A DNA stretch of 64,000 bases, from contig NZ_SRRU01000001.1 in assembly GCF_004784465.1 (NCBI RefSeq), forward strand, positions 248,001 to 312,000, in the 5' to 3' direction. Positions 47,725 through 56,432 of this stretch are shown here, piece after piece. The translations under genes were made by a program, and so were the position numbers. The stretch is from Streptomyces griseoluteus (GTDB lineage Bacteria; Actinomycetota; Actinomycetes; Streptomycetales; Streptomycetaceae). The notes under the pieces were generated by a model. That model was not told where the DNA came from. It ran no database searches and saw only the letters and a list, made by a program, of their open reading frames with translations. Every line of letters starts with the position of its first letter. Within the stretch, counting starts at the first letter, position 1.

Positions 47725-49119
47725 ATGGCGGAATCATGGGCCAATCTGGGGATCGACCTCCACCTCGAACCGGCCGGGAGCAGCGGTCTGCGCCGGGGTC
47801 TCACCGACGCGCTGCGCGACGCCGTACGCACCGGCCGGCTCGCCCCCGGCACCCGGCTGCCGTCCTCCCGCACCCTGGCGGCGGACCTCGGGATCGCCCG
47901 CAACACCGTCGCCGAGGCGTACGCCGACCTGGTCGCCGAGGGCTGGCTCACCGCCCGCCAGGGCTCCGGCACCCGCGTCGCCGAGCGGGCCGTACCGTCG
48001 GCCGGAACGGCGGGCACGCCCCTCCGGCGCCGCACGCCCGGCCGCCCCGCGCACAGCCTGGTCCCCGGCACCCCCGACCTCGCCGCCTTCCCCCGCACCG
48101 AGTGGCTGAGGGCCGCCCGCCGCGCCCTGACCCGCGCCCCCAACGACGCGCTGGGCTACGGCGATCCGCGCGGCCGCCCCGAACTGCGCACCGCCGTCGC
48201 CGGATACCTAGCCCGCGTCCGGGGCGTCCGCACCGACCCCGACTCGGTGCTGATCACGGCGGGTTTCGCGCACGCCCTGCGCCTCCTCGGCACCGTGCTG
48301 CGCGGCCGGGGCGCCCGCACGGTCGCCGTCGAGTCGTACGGCCTCTACGTGCACCACGACCTGCTCGCCGGAGCGGGCCTGACGACCACCGCGCTGCCGT
48401 ACGGGGAACTCGGCACCGACACAAGGGGATTGGACGCAGAGGGTGCCGTACTCCTCACCCCCGCCCACCAGTTCCCCATGGGCACCCCGCTGCACCCCGA
48501 CCGGCGGGCGGCCGTCGTCGACTGGGCGCGGCGGACCGGCGGACTGATCCTGGAGGACGACTACGACGGCGAGTTCCGCTACGACCGTCAGCCCGTCGGC
48601 GCCCTCCAGGGCCTCGACCCCGACCACGTGGTCCACCTCGGCACCGCCAGCAAGTCCCTCGCCCCCGGACTCCGCCTGGGCTGGATGGTGGTACCCCCGG
48701 CGCTGCTGGCGGAGCTGACGGAGGCCAAGGGGCACAGCGACACCGTCGGGGTGCTGGACCAGCTCACGCTGGCCGAGTTCATCGCCTCGGGCGCGTACGA
48801 CCGCCATGTGCGGGCCGCCCGGCAGCGCTACCGGCGCCGCCGGGACCAACTGGCCGCCGCCGTGGCCGACCGGGCGCCGGAGGTGACGGTCACCGGGATC
48901 GCGGCCGGCCTGCACGCGGTGCTGCGGCTGCCGCCCGGCACCGAGCAGGCGGTCGTGCAGGCCGCCCACTGGCAGGGACTCGCGCTGCACGGCCTCGCCT
49001 TCTACCGCCACCGACTGGCCGTCGCCGAACCGCTGGAGGCGCTCGTCGTCGGCTACGGCACCCCGCCCGACAGCACGTGGCCGACCGTCCTGGAGGCCCT
49101 GTGCCGGGTACTGCCGTGA
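47725..49119 (+). CDS. MocR-family (GntR HTH plus aminotransferase) regulator
   Basis: Protein of 464 residues (MAESWANLGIDLHLEPAGSSGLRRGL). The N-terminal GntR winged helix is LTDALRDAVRTGRLAPGTRLPSSRTLAADLGIARNTVAEAYADLVAEGWLTARQGSGTRV. The fold-type-I aminotransferase domain follows with ILEDDYDGEFRYDR and the PLP-binding Lys in GTASKSLAPGLRLGWMV. MocR/PdxR proteins sense PLP or amino compounds. The divergent AhpD-like gene is the likely target. The length (464) is typical. Confidence 0.92.
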   Translation: MAESWANLGIDLHLEPAGSSGLRRGLTDALRDAVRTGRLAPGTRLPSSRTLAADLGIARNTVAEAYADLVAEGWLTARQGSGTRVAERAVPSAGTAGTPLRRRTPGRPAHSLVPGTPDLAAFPRTEWLRAARRALTRAPNDALGYGDPRGRPELRTAVAGYLARVRGVRTDPDSVLITAGFAHALRLLGTVLRGRGARTVAVESYGLYVHHDLLAGAGLTTTALPYGELGTDTRGLDAEGAVLLTPAHQFPMGTPLHPDRRAAVVDWARRTGGLILEDDYDGEFRYDRQPVGALQGLDPDHVVHLGTASKSLAPGLRLGWMVVPPALLAELTEAKGHSDTVGVLDQLTLAEFIASGAYDRHVRAARQRYRRRRDQLAAAVADRAPEVTVTGIAAGLHAVLRLPPGTEQAVVQAAHWQGLALHGLAFYRHRLAVAEPLEALVVGYGTPPDSTWPTVLEALCRVLP

Positions 49120-49165
49120 CCCCCTCGCGGATGCGGTGCGCGAGGCGGGCGCCCCCCCGCGTGGG

Positions 49166-50053
49166 TCAGCCCACGGACGCGGTGCCCGCGCCTTCCCGGG
49201 CAGCGGCCGGGCCGTCACCCTCGGGCTCCGCCCCCGGCGCCTCCCCGAACCGCGCCAGCGCCAGCGCCCCCGCCACCGCCACGACGAACCCCAGCACCGC
49301 GAGCGGGCCGAGCCCCGCCCGTGTGCGGTCGCCCAGCCAGAGCACGCCCACCGCCGCCGGGCCCAGGGTCTCGCCGAGGACCATCCCGGCCGTGGCCGTG
49401 GTGACCGAGCCGCGCTGCAGCGCCGAGGTCAGGAGCAGGAAGGCGGCGCCGCCGCCGAGGAGGAGGGCGTAGAGGGACGGGTCGGTCAGCAGGGCGTACG
49501 GGTGGAGGGAGCCGACCAGGCGGACCGCCACCTCCACCACCCCGAAGCCGCACCCCGCGCCGAGCCCGAGGAGCAGCGCGCGCGGCCGTCCCGAGAGCCG
49601 GCCGCCCACCGCGCCGAGCAGCGGTACCCCCGCCGCCGTCGCCAGCAGCGCGTACGGCAGCCAGGCCGGTCCGCCGCGGTCGCCCTCCGCGCCCGAGGCC
49701 AGCCCGAGCAGCGCGAGCCCCGCGCACACCACACCGACCGCCGCCCACTCCGCCCCGCTCAGCCGCACCCGCAGCCACCGCGCCGCGACCACCGCCGTCA
49801 CCGCGAGGCTCGCGGCCAGGGCGGCGCCCACCGCGTAGATCGGCACCGAGCGCAGCGCGAGGATCTGGAACACGAAGCCGAGCCCGTCCAGCGCCAGCCC
49901 CGCCGCGTACCGCCACTGCCGCACCGCCCGCAGCAGCAGCGCCGCCTCCCCGCCGCCCTGTTCTCCGGCCGCCCGCGCGGCCACCGCCTGAAGGACCGTG
50001 GCCGTACCGAAGCAGACCGCCGCGCCGAGCGCGCACACCATTCCAAAAAGCAC
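49166..50053 (-). CDS. DMT/EamA-like transporter
   Basis: Protein of 295 residues from GTG 50053 (VLFGMVCALGAAVCFGTATVLQAVAARAA). About ten helices alternate with short loops. Motifs include RQWRYAAGLALDGLGFVFQILALRSVPIYAVGAALAASLAVTAVVAARWL and ALQRGSVTTATAGMVLGETLGPAAVGVLWLGDRT, typical of small drug/metabolite transporters. A TACAGT box ends six bases before the GTG, so the mRNA is probably leaderless and this start is preferred over the ATG four codons later. The substrate is unknown. Confidence 0.82.
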   Translation of the reverse strand: MLFGMVCALGAAVCFGTATVLQAVAARAAGEQGGGEAALLLRAVRQWRYAAGLALDGLGFVFQILALRSVPIYAVGAALAASLAVTAVVAARWLRVRLSGAEWAAVGVVCAGLALLGLASGAEGDRGGPAWLPYALLATAAGVPLLGAVGGRLSGRPRALLLGLGAGCGFGVVEVAVRLVGSLHPYALLTDPSLYALLLGGGAAFLLLTSALQRGSVTTATAGMVLGETLGPAAVGVLWLGDRTRAGLGPLAVLGFVVAVAGALALARFGEAPGAEPEGDGPAAAREGAGTASVG

Positions 50054-50059
50054 AAAGCG

Positions 50060-50065
50060 ACTGTA
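50060..50065 (-). promoter_or_regulatory. -10 box TACAGT, leaderless promoter of DMT gene
   Basis: TACAGT (reverse strand) lies six bases before the GTG at 50053. It fits TAnnnT at leaderless spacing. Confidence 0.5.
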
Positions 50066-50158
50066 GGAGAACAGGCGTACGTGGGGGTGCCCTGCCGGAA
50101 ACTCACACCTGTCTCTAGGCTGACTGCCGAACGCGCCACCGACGGGGGAGAAGAGAAC

Positions 50159-50512
50159 ATGGCCGACACCCGCGCACAACTGCGCTCCACCACAGTCGTT
50201 CTGGGCGGCATGGGGCTGCTCGCCGCCGCCCTCACCGCATGCTCCTCGTCCGACCCGGACAAGCGCTGCGTGGACCGCGACAGCTACACCGTGGGCAAGG
50301 GCTACCACGTGGTCTCCGACAAGAACTGCAAGTCGGGCTCCAGTGGCGCCGCCTACTACTACGGCGGCAAGAAGAAGGGCTCCTGGGTCCGCAGCGGCTC
50401 CTTCACCCCGCCCCGCAAGTCCGGCAGCGGCTCCGGCCGTTCGGGCGACGACGACAGCCACAGCGTGCACCGGGGCGGCTTCGGCGGCGGCCACGGCAGC
50501 TCCGGCGGCTGA
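50159..50512 (+). CDS. Small Ser/Gly-rich lipoprotein
   Basis: Protein of 117 residues (MADTRAQLRSTTVVLGGMGLLAAALTACSSSDP), with GGGGGAG upstream. The lipobox LTAC places the lipid Cys at about residue 28. The mature part has two Cys (RCVDRDSYTVG, SDKNCKSGSS), aromatic GAAYYYGGKKKGSWVRSGSF and a Gly/Ser/His tail. The arrangement beside the glutathionylspermidine-synthase-like gene recalls E. coli ygiB-ygiC, from memory. The gap to that gene is only 17 bases. Confidence 0.8.
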   Translation: MADTRAQLRSTTVVLGGMGLLAAALTACSSSDPDKRCVDRDSYTVGKGYHVVSDKNCKSGSSGAAYYYGGKKKGSWVRSGSFTPPRKSGSGSGRSGDDDSHSVHRGGFGGGHGSSGG

Positions 50513-50529
50513 CCGGCCGGGTCGCACCG

Positions 50530-51714
50530 ATGGAACGCCGTACGATCACGCCCCGTCCCGACTGGCAGCGCACCGTCGAGGAGCAGGGGATCGTCTACCC
50601 GCTCACCCGCCACCCCGACGGCTCCCTGCGTCCCTACTGGGACGAGAGCGCCCACTACGTCTTCTCGCTGCCCGAGGTGGAGGCGCTGGAGGAGACCGTC
50701 GAGGAACTGCACACCATGTGCCTGGCCGCCGCCGGGCACCTGGTGGAGCACGGCCGGCTCGCCGACCTCGGCATCACCGACCCGCGCGTGGCCGCCGCCG
50801 TCACCGAGTCCTGGCACCGGCGTGCCGAACTCCCGTCCGTGTACGGCAGGTTCGACCTGCACTACGACGGCACCGGCCCGGCGAAGATGCTGGAGTACAA
50901 CGCGGACACCCCGACCTCGCTGGTGGAGGCCGCGTCCGCGCAGTGGTTCTGGATGGAGGAGCGCTTCCCCGGCGCCGACCAGTGGAACTCGCTGCACGAG
51001 CGCCTGGTCGACACCTGGCGCAAGCAGGCGAAGCTCCTCCCGCCGGGCCCGCTGCACTTCGCGCACTCCTCGGCCGACGAACTCGGCGAGGACCTGATGA
51101 CGGTCGCCTACCTCAAGGAGACCGCCGAGCAGGCCGGGCTCGACACCGACTGGCTCTCCATGGAGGAGATCGGCTGGGACACCCTCTCCGGCCGCTTCGT
51201 GGACAACCGGCTGAAGTTCATCCGGGCGATCTTCAAGCTGTACCCGTGGGAGTGGCTCACCACCGACGAGTTCGCCGGGCACGTCCTGGACACCCTGGAC
51301 AACGGCGGCGGCACCGGTAGCACCCTGTGGATCGAGCCCGCCTGGAAGATGCTGCTCAGCAACAAGGCCCTGCTGGCGATCCTGTGGGAGCTGTACCCCG
51401 GCCACCCCAGCCTCCTCCCGGCCTACCTGGACGGCCCCCGCGAGCTGGCCGCCATCACCGGCTACGCCGCCAAGCCGCTGCTCGGCCGCGAGGGCGACGG
51501 CGTCACCCTGCACCCGCCCGGCAGCCCGGCCCCTCCAGCACCCGAGGAGCCCTGCTGCTACCAGGCCCTCGCCCCGCTCCCCCTCTTCGACGGCAACCAC
51601 GTCGTCCTCGGCGCCTGGGTCGTCGGCGACGAGGCGGCCGGTCTCGGCATCCGGGAGTCCTCGGGCCTGATCACCGACTCCTACGCCCGCTTCCTGCCGC
51701 ACGTGATCCTGTAG
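50530..51714 (+). CDS. Glutathionylspermidine synthase-family ATP-grasp ligase
   Basis: Protein of 394 residues (MERRTITPRPDWQRTVEEQGIVYPLTRH). Family landmarks are YWDESAHYVFSLPEVEALE, LPSVYGRFDLHYDGTGPAKMLEYNADTPTSLVEAA, LWIEPAWKMLLSNKALLAILWELYPGHPSLLPAY and the Gly-rich LLGREGDGVTLHPPG. The N-terminal amidase of true GSP synthetase is absent, so only the C-terminal ligase half exists, as in E. coli YgiC/YjfC. The substrate could be a peptide or polyamine and is unknown. The stop codon overlaps a 250-bp repeat element. Confidence 0.9.
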   Translation: MERRTITPRPDWQRTVEEQGIVYPLTRHPDGSLRPYWDESAHYVFSLPEVEALEETVEELHTMCLAAAGHLVEHGRLADLGITDPRVAAAVTESWHRRAELPSVYGRFDLHYDGTGPAKMLEYNADTPTSLVEAASAQWFWMEERFPGADQWNSLHERLVDTWRKQAKLLPPGPLHFAHSSADELGEDLMTVAYLKETAEQAGLDTDWLSMEEIGWDTLSGRFVDNRLKFIRAIFKLYPWEWLTTDEFAGHVLDTLDNGGGTGSTLWIEPAWKMLLSNKALLAILWELYPGHPSLLPAYLDGPRELAAITGYAAKPLLGREGDGVTLHPPGSPAPPAPEEPCCYQALAPLPLFDGNHVVLGAWVVGDEAAGLGIRESSGLITDSYARFLPHVIL

Positions 51715-51962
51715 GGCCTGTCCGGCGGATCAGGGTGCGGGAAGAGACGGTGCCCAACGATCCCGGTGAGCGGGGTCTGGTGCGTCCAGGTGCAAGGCGG
51801 AGGAGGGAGTGGACGCGGTGGGGGTCCCCCCGCGCGAGCGCAGCCGAGCGTGGGGGAGTCGGCGAGTGACGACAACGCCGCTGGGGGTCCCCCCTGCTCG
51901 CAGAGCTTGGGGGAGGGCGTGCCAGACCCCGCGTCCGCGCCATGATCCGCCGGACAGGCCCT
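51713..51962. repeat. MITE-like element with 20-bp terminal inverted repeats
   Basis: The 20 bases at 51713-51732 are an exact reverse complement of 51943-51962. Inside, GCGGGGTCTGG and its neighbours also pair across the element (about 51765-51782 against 51920-51937), so the whole 250 bp is an imperfect long palindrome. Two hairpin-forming GGGGGTCCCCC blocks (about 51819-51858 and 51883-51914) are of a kind common in Streptomyces. It has no gene. The left end forms the TAG of the upstream ligase. Confidence 0.8.
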
Positions 51963-52002
51963 GAACCGCGCGCACTCTCTCACCCACGGCCGGTACGCTG
52001 GT

Positions 52003-52082
52003 CGTGGGCCGTGACTGGCGCGCTGGGATGGGATGGACCATCGGGGAGCGGCCCGGGAGTCAGTGCCGTGCGCCTGGGCCGA
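52003..52082 (+). ncRNA. ZTP (pfl-motif) riboswitch upstream of glyA
   Basis: The conserved cores are present in order: GTGACTGGCG (52011-52020), ACCATCGGGGAGCGG (about 52037-52051) and CGCCTGGGC (52071-52079), the last being the hallmark pseudoknot strand. TACGCT (51994-51999) is a plausible -10 just ahead. The class binds ZMP/ZTP, the intermediates that build up when 10-formyl-THF is short. Control probably acts on the GGAGG site 30 bases before glyA. This was recognised by eye, not by covariance model. Confidence 0.85.
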
Positions 52083-52124
52083 ACCGAACACGACGACACA
52101 CCGACGCCCTGTCCGGAGGCCCCC

Positions 52125-53582
52125 ATGCCCGAGAACCCCACCCCGTCCGGCTCCGCCGAGACCACCGCCTACCGCGCCGCGCTCGACGTCATCCGCGCGG
52201 TCGAGCCCCGCGTCGCCGACGCGATCGGCCAGGAGGTCCACGACCAGCGCGAGATGCTCAAGCTGATCGCCTCCGAGAACTACGCCTCCCCGGCCACCCT
52301 GCTGGCGATGGGCAACTGGTTCAGCGACAAGTACGCCGAGGGCACCGTCGGCCGCCGCTTCTACGCCGGCTGCCGCAACGTCGACACCGTCGAGTCCCTC
52401 GCCGCCGAGCACGCCCGCGAGCTCTTCGGCGCCCGGCACGCCTACGTCCAGCCGCACTCCGGCATCGACGCCAACCTGGTCGCCTTCTGGGCCGTCCTCG
52501 CCGACCGCGTCGAGGTGCCCTTCCTCGAGAAGACCGGCGCCCGCCAGATCAACGAGCTGTCCGAAGCCGACTGGGCCGAGCTGCGCCAGGCGTTCGGCAA
52601 CCAGCGCATGCTCGGTATGTCCCTGGACGCGGGCGGCCACCTCACCCACGGCTTCCGGCCCAACATCAGCGGCAAGATGTTCGACCAGCGCTCCTACGGC
52701 ACCGACCCGGCCACCGGCCTGATCGACTACGAGGCCCTGCGCGCCCAGGCCCGTGAGTTCCGCCCGCTGATCCTGGTCGCCGGGTACTCCGCCTACCCGC
52801 GCCTGGTGAACTTCCGGATCATGCGGGAGATCGCGGACGAGGTCGGCGCGACCCTCATGGTCGACATGGCGCACTTCGCCGGTCTGGTCGCGGGCAAGGT
52901 GCTCACCGGCGACTTCGACCCGGTGCCGCACGCCCAGATCGTCACCACGACCACCCACAAGTCGCTGCGCGGCCCGCGCGGCGGCATGGTCCTGTGCGAC
53001 GACTCCCTGAAGGACCAGGTCGACCGGGGCTGCCCGATGGTGCTCGGCGGCCCGCTCCCGCACGTCATGGCCGCCAAGGCGGTCGCCCTGGCCGAGGCCC
53101 GCCGGCCCTCCTTCCAGGACTACGCCCAGCGGGTCGTCGACAACTCCCGCGCGCTCGCCGAGGGCCTGATGAAGCGCGGCGCCACCCTCGTCACCGGCGG
53201 CACCGACAACCACCTCAACCTGATCGACGTCGCCGCCTCCTACGGCCTCACCGGCCGCCAGGCCGAGGCCGCCCTCCTCGACTCCGGCATCGTCACCAAC
53301 CGCAACGCCATCCCCGCCGACCCCAACGGCGCCTGGTACACCTCCGGCATCCGCATCGGCACCCCCGCCCTGACCACCCGCGGACTGGGCACGGCCGAGA
53401 TGGACGAGGTGGCCGGCCTGATCGACCGGGTCCTGACGAGCACGGAACCCGGCACCACGAAGTCCGGCGCCCCCTCGAAGGCCCAGCACGTCCTGGACCG
53501 GAAGACGGCGGACGAAATCGCGCAGCGAGCGACGGACCTGGTGGCGGCCTTCCCGCTGTACCCGGAAATCGACCTGACCTGA
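52125..53582 (+). CDS. glyA: Serine hydroxymethyltransferase, long form
   Basis: Protein of 485 residues ([29 protein letters not shown]). It converts serine and THF to glycine and methylene-THF with PLP. Landmarks are [30 protein letters not shown], the PLP Lys279 in [14 protein letters not shown], and TGGTDNHL. At 485 residues it is about 65 longer than usual GlyA; the extra sequence lies mainly at [25 protein letters not shown] and [20 protein letters not shown] sits five bases before the ATG. The ZTP riboswitch upstream ties expression to folate/purine status. The gene follows a mobile-type repeat. Confidence 0.95.
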   Translation: MPENPTPSGSAETTAYRAALDVIRAVEPRVADAIGQEVHDQREMLKLIASENYASPATLLAMGNWFSDKYAEGTVGRRFYAGCRNVDTVESLAAEHARELFGARHAYVQPHSGIDANLVAFWAVLADRVEVPFLEKTGARQINELSEADWAELRQAFGNQRMLGMSLDAGGHLTHGFRPNISGKMFDQRSYGTDPATGLIDYEALRAQAREFRPLILVAGYSAYPRLVNFRIMREIADEVGATLMVDMAHFAGLVAGKVLTGDFDPVPHAQIVTTTTHKSLRGPRGGMVLCDDSLKDQVDRGCPMVLGGPLPHVMAAKAVALAEARRPSFQDYAQRVVDNSRALAEGLMKRGATLVTGGTDNHLNLIDVAASYGLTGRQAEAALLDSGIVTNRNAIPADPNGAWYTSGIRIGTPALTTRGLGTAEMDEVAGLIDRVLTSTEPGTTKSGAPSKAQHVLDRKTADEIAQRATDLVAAFPLYPEIDLT

Positions 53583-53610
53583 TCAACAGGGGCGAGGCGC
53601 ACCTGCCTCA

Positions 53611-53665
53611 GGGGCGCGGGGAACTGCGCGGCAAGCCACGACGGCGCCACGGCCCCCCGCGCCCC
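53611..53665. repeat. Dispersed Streptomyces intergenic repeat, hairpin-forming
   Basis: GGGGCGCGGGG (53611-53621) pairs perfectly with CCCCGCGCCCC (53655-53665). The intervening GAACTGCGCGGCAAGCCACG matches a repeat I know to be scattered between Streptomyces genes. It lies between glyA and trpS and could act as a terminator. Confidence 0.6.
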
Positions 53666-53721
53666 GCACCCACCCCCACCTGGGCACGGGACCCACCTCC
53701 ACCTCTGAGAGAATGGGCCTC

Positions 53722-54741
53722 ATGGCCACCGCTGAAAAGAAGCCTCGCGTACTCTCCGGAATCCAGCCCACCGCAGGCTCGTTCCACCTCGGCAACTACC
53801 TCGGTGCCGTCCGGCAGTGGGTGGCCCTCCAGGAGACGCACGACGCGTTCTACATGGTCGTCGACCTGCACGCGATCACGCTCCCGCAGGACCCGAAGGA
53901 CCTCCGCGCCAACACCCGCCTCGCCGCCGCCCAGCTCCTCGCGGCCGGTCTGGACCCCGACCGCTGCACCCTCTTCGTGCAGAGCCACGTCCCCGAGCAC
54001 GCCCAACTCGCCTGGGTCATGAACTGCCTCACCGGCTTCGGCGAGGCGTCCCGCATGACCCAGTTCAAGGACAAGGCCGCCAAGCAGGGCGCCGACCGGG
54101 CCAGCGTCGGCCTCTTCACGTACCCGATCCTCCAGGTCGCGGACATCCTGCTGTACCACGCGGACGAGGTGCCGGTCGGTGAGGACCAGCGCCAGCACGT
54201 CGAGCTGACCCGCGACCTGGCCGACCGCTTCAACGGCCGCTTCGGCGAGACCTTCGTCAGCCCCAGGCCGTACATCCTCAAGGAGACGGCGAAGATCTAC
54301 GACCTCCAGGACCCGACGGTCAAGATGAGCAAGTCGGCGGCCTCGCCCAAGGGTGTCGTCAGCCTGCTGGACGACCCGAAGACGACGGCGAAGAAGGTGA
54401 AGAGCGCGGTCACCGACACCGACACGGTGATCCGCTTCGACCGGGAGAACAAGCCCGGCGTGAGCAACCTCCTCACCATCCACTCCACCCTCACCGGCAC
54501 GCCCGTCGCGGACCTGGAGCGGGAGTACGAGGGCAAGATGTACGGCGCCCTCAAGACCGACCTCGCCGAGATCATGGTCGCCTTCGTCACCCCCTTCCGG
54601 GAGCGCACCCAGCAGTACCTCGAGGACACCGAGACGCTGGACTCGATCCTCGCCAAGGGTGCCGAGAAGGCCCGCGCGGTGGCCGCCGAGACCCTGGCTC
54701 TGGCGTACGACCGGGTCGGGTTCCTGCCGGCGAAGCACTGA
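53722..54741 (+). CDS. trpS: Tryptophan-tRNA ligase
   Basis: Protein of 339 residues ([29 protein letters not shown]). Class I aminoacyl-tRNA synthetase: the HIGH-type motif [13 protein letters not shown], the tRNA/Trp pocket [32 protein letters not shown] and KMSKS at 201-205 are intact. S. coelicolor has two TrpRS genes, one linked to indolmycin resistance; this position matches the constitutive one, from memory. An ATG three codons upstream is a possible start. The upstream GAGAAT may be a -10 for a leaderless mRNA. Confidence 0.96.
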   Translation: MATAEKKPRVLSGIQPTAGSFHLGNYLGAVRQWVALQETHDAFYMVVDLHAITLPQDPKDLRANTRLAAAQLLAAGLDPDRCTLFVQSHVPEHAQLAWVMNCLTGFGEASRMTQFKDKAAKQGADRASVGLFTYPILQVADILLYHADEVPVGEDQRQHVELTRDLADRFNGRFGETFVSPRPYILKETAKIYDLQDPTVKMSKSAASPKGVVSLLDDPKTTAKKVKSAVTDTDTVIRFDRENKPGVSNLLTIHSTLTGTPVADLEREYEGKMYGALKTDLAEIMVAFVTPFRERTQQYLEDTETLDSILAKGAEKARAVAAETLALAYDRVGFLPAKH

Positions 54742-54924
54742 CCGCGCGTCCGGGGGGCGCACAGCCGCCCCGGACGCGCGACCCGCACGCATGTCCGGTG
54801 GGGCAGAGCGCCGTACATCACTTCCGTTGCGCCTGCCCTGCGGACACCCGTGGCCGTACAGTCGATAGCCGACGGCCGTACGCGAGGACGGCCCACAGAT
54901 CAGAACGCGACGACAGGAGACGAC

Positions 54925-55503
54925 GTGGGGATCGTAACGATCGGCGTGTCGATCGCGGTCCCGGAGCCTCACGGCAGCCTGCTCCAGCAGCGGCGCGCGG
55001 GCTTCGGCGATGCCGCCGCGCTCAGCATCCCCACGCACATCACCCTGCTGCCGCCGACCGAGGTCGAGGAGGCGGACCTCGCCGCCGTCGACGCCCACCT
55101 CGCCGAGGTCGCGGCGGCCGGACGCCCCTTCCCGATGCGGCTGTCCGGCACCGGCACCTTCCGCCCGATGTCGCCCGTGGTCTACGTCCGGATCGAGCAG
55201 GGCGCCGAGGAATGCACGGAACTCCAGCAGCAGGTGCGGGACCCGGCCGGGCCGGTGCCGCGCGAGCTGCAGTTCCCGTACCACCCGCACGTCACCGTGG
55301 CGCACGGCATCGAGGAGGCGGCGATGGACCGCGCCTTCGAGGAGCTGGCCGGGTTCGAGGCGGCCTGGCCGTGCGCCGGGTTCGCGCTGTACGAGCAGGG
55401 GGCGGACGGGGTGTGGCGCAAGCTGCGCGACTACCCCTTCGGCGCCAACGTCGTGCCCAGCCAGGGCGGCCCCGCCGAGCGCGACCCCATCGCGAGCCGC
55501 TGA
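54925..55503 (+). CDS. 2'-5' RNA ligase / 2H phosphoesterase family protein
   Basis: Protein of 192 residues from GTG 54925 (VGIVTIGVSIAVPEPHGSLLQQ), with AGGAG four bases upstream. The two His-x-Thr motifs of the 2H phosphoesterase family are visible: PTHITLLPPT (near residue 38) and HPHVTVAHG (near 125). The length and motif spacing fit LigT/ThpR-like enzymes. The substrate could be RNA 2',3'-cyclic phosphate or another cyclic phosphodiester; it cannot be read here. Confidence 0.85.
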   Translation: MGIVTIGVSIAVPEPHGSLLQQRRAGFGDAAALSIPTHITLLPPTEVEEADLAAVDAHLAEVAAAGRPFPMRLSGTGTFRPMSPVVYVRIEQGAEECTELQQQVRDPAGPVPRELQFPYHPHVTVAHGIEEAAMDRAFEELAGFEAAWPCAGFALYEQGADGVWRKLRDYPFGANVVPSQGGPAERDPIASR

Positions 55504-55514
55504 GCGCCTGTCGT

Positions 55515-56270
55515 TCAGACCGGCAGCCGGCGGAACAGGGCGCGCGGCGCGTGCCGCAGGAGTGACATCACCGGGCGCAGCGCGCCGGGCACCCACACCG
55601 TCTCCGAGCCCCTGCGCAGGCCGAGTTCGACGGCGGCGGCCACCTGCTCCGGGGTGGTGGAGAGCGGTCCGGGCGCCAGATGGGCGGTCCCGCCGGTACG
55701 CACGAAGCCGGGGCGTACGACCATCACGTGCACGCCCGTCCCGTACAGCGCGTCGCCGAGGCCCTGCGCGAAGGTGTCCAGGCCGGCCTTGCTGGAGCCG
55801 TAGATGAAGTCCGAGCGGCGGGCGCGTTCGGCGGCCACCGAGGAGAGGACCACCAGCGAGCCGTGGCCCTGGTCCTGGAGGGCGCGGGCGGCGACCAGAC
55901 CGGCGGAGACCGCGCCGGTGTAGTTGGTGGCGGCGACCCGGACCGCGCGCAGCGGCTCCCGCTCGTCCTGTGCCTGGTCCCCGAGGACCCCGAAGGCGAG
56001 CAGCACCATGTCGACGGCGCCCTCGGCGAACACCTTGCCGAGCACCGCCTCGTGGGACTCCGGGTCCAGCGCGTCGAAGGCGACCGTACGGACGTCCGCG
56101 CCGAGCGCGGCCAGGCGGCCGGCCGCGCGGTCGAGGGCCGGGCCGGGGCGGCCCGCGAGCCACACGGTGCGGGTGCGGCGGGCGACGAGGCGGCGCGCCG
56201 TGGCCAGCGCGATCTCCGACGTGCCGCCGAGGACGAGCAGGGACTGGGGAGGACCGCAGACAGCAGACAT
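55515..56270 (-). CDS. Short-chain dehydrogenase, DprE2-like
   Basis: Protein of 251 residues (MSAVCGPPQSLLVLGGTSEIALATARRL). The Rossmann motif GGTSEIALA, the NxxG-type TNYTGAVSAGLV, catalytic Ser in VVLSSVAAERARRS and Tyr/Lys in YGSSKAG are present, with PGFVRTGGTAHLAPGPLSTTPEQVA after. The GGTSEIALATA start and overall pattern are those of DprE2, which in Mycobacterium makes decaprenylphosphoryl arabinose with DprE1. Streptomyces walls lack arabinan, and no DprE1 is in this window, so the true substrate may differ. Confidence 0.85.
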   Translation of the reverse strand: MSAVCGPPQSLLVLGGTSEIALATARRLVARRTRTVWLAGRPGPALDRAAGRLAALGADVRTVAFDALDPESHEAVLGKVFAEGAVDMVLLAFGVLGDQAQDEREPLRAVRVAATNYTGAVSAGLVAARALQDQGHGSLVVLSSVAAERARRSDFIYGSSKAGLDTFAQGLGDALYGTGVHVMVVRPGFVRTGGTAHLAPGPLSTTPEQVAAAVELGLRRGSETVWVPGALRPVMSLLRHAPRALFRRLPV

Positions 56271-56432
56271 GCGGGTGACCGTATCGCCCGCATATGGCAG
56301 GGTGGCCGCACGGCGGCACCGGGCTCCCCGCAATGGGTGATTAGTGCGACGCGCCGAGGGATGGGCCGAGGGGGCGGGCCCCATCCGGGGTGCGGGCACA
56401 TGGAGTTCACGTGAAAAGGGCAGAGGCGGATC

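Noticed and set aside
55515..56270. Arabinan synthesis by the DprE2-like gene
   Set aside because: No DprE1 or arabinosyltransferase is present, and Streptomyces walls lack arabinan; kept only as a family resemblance.
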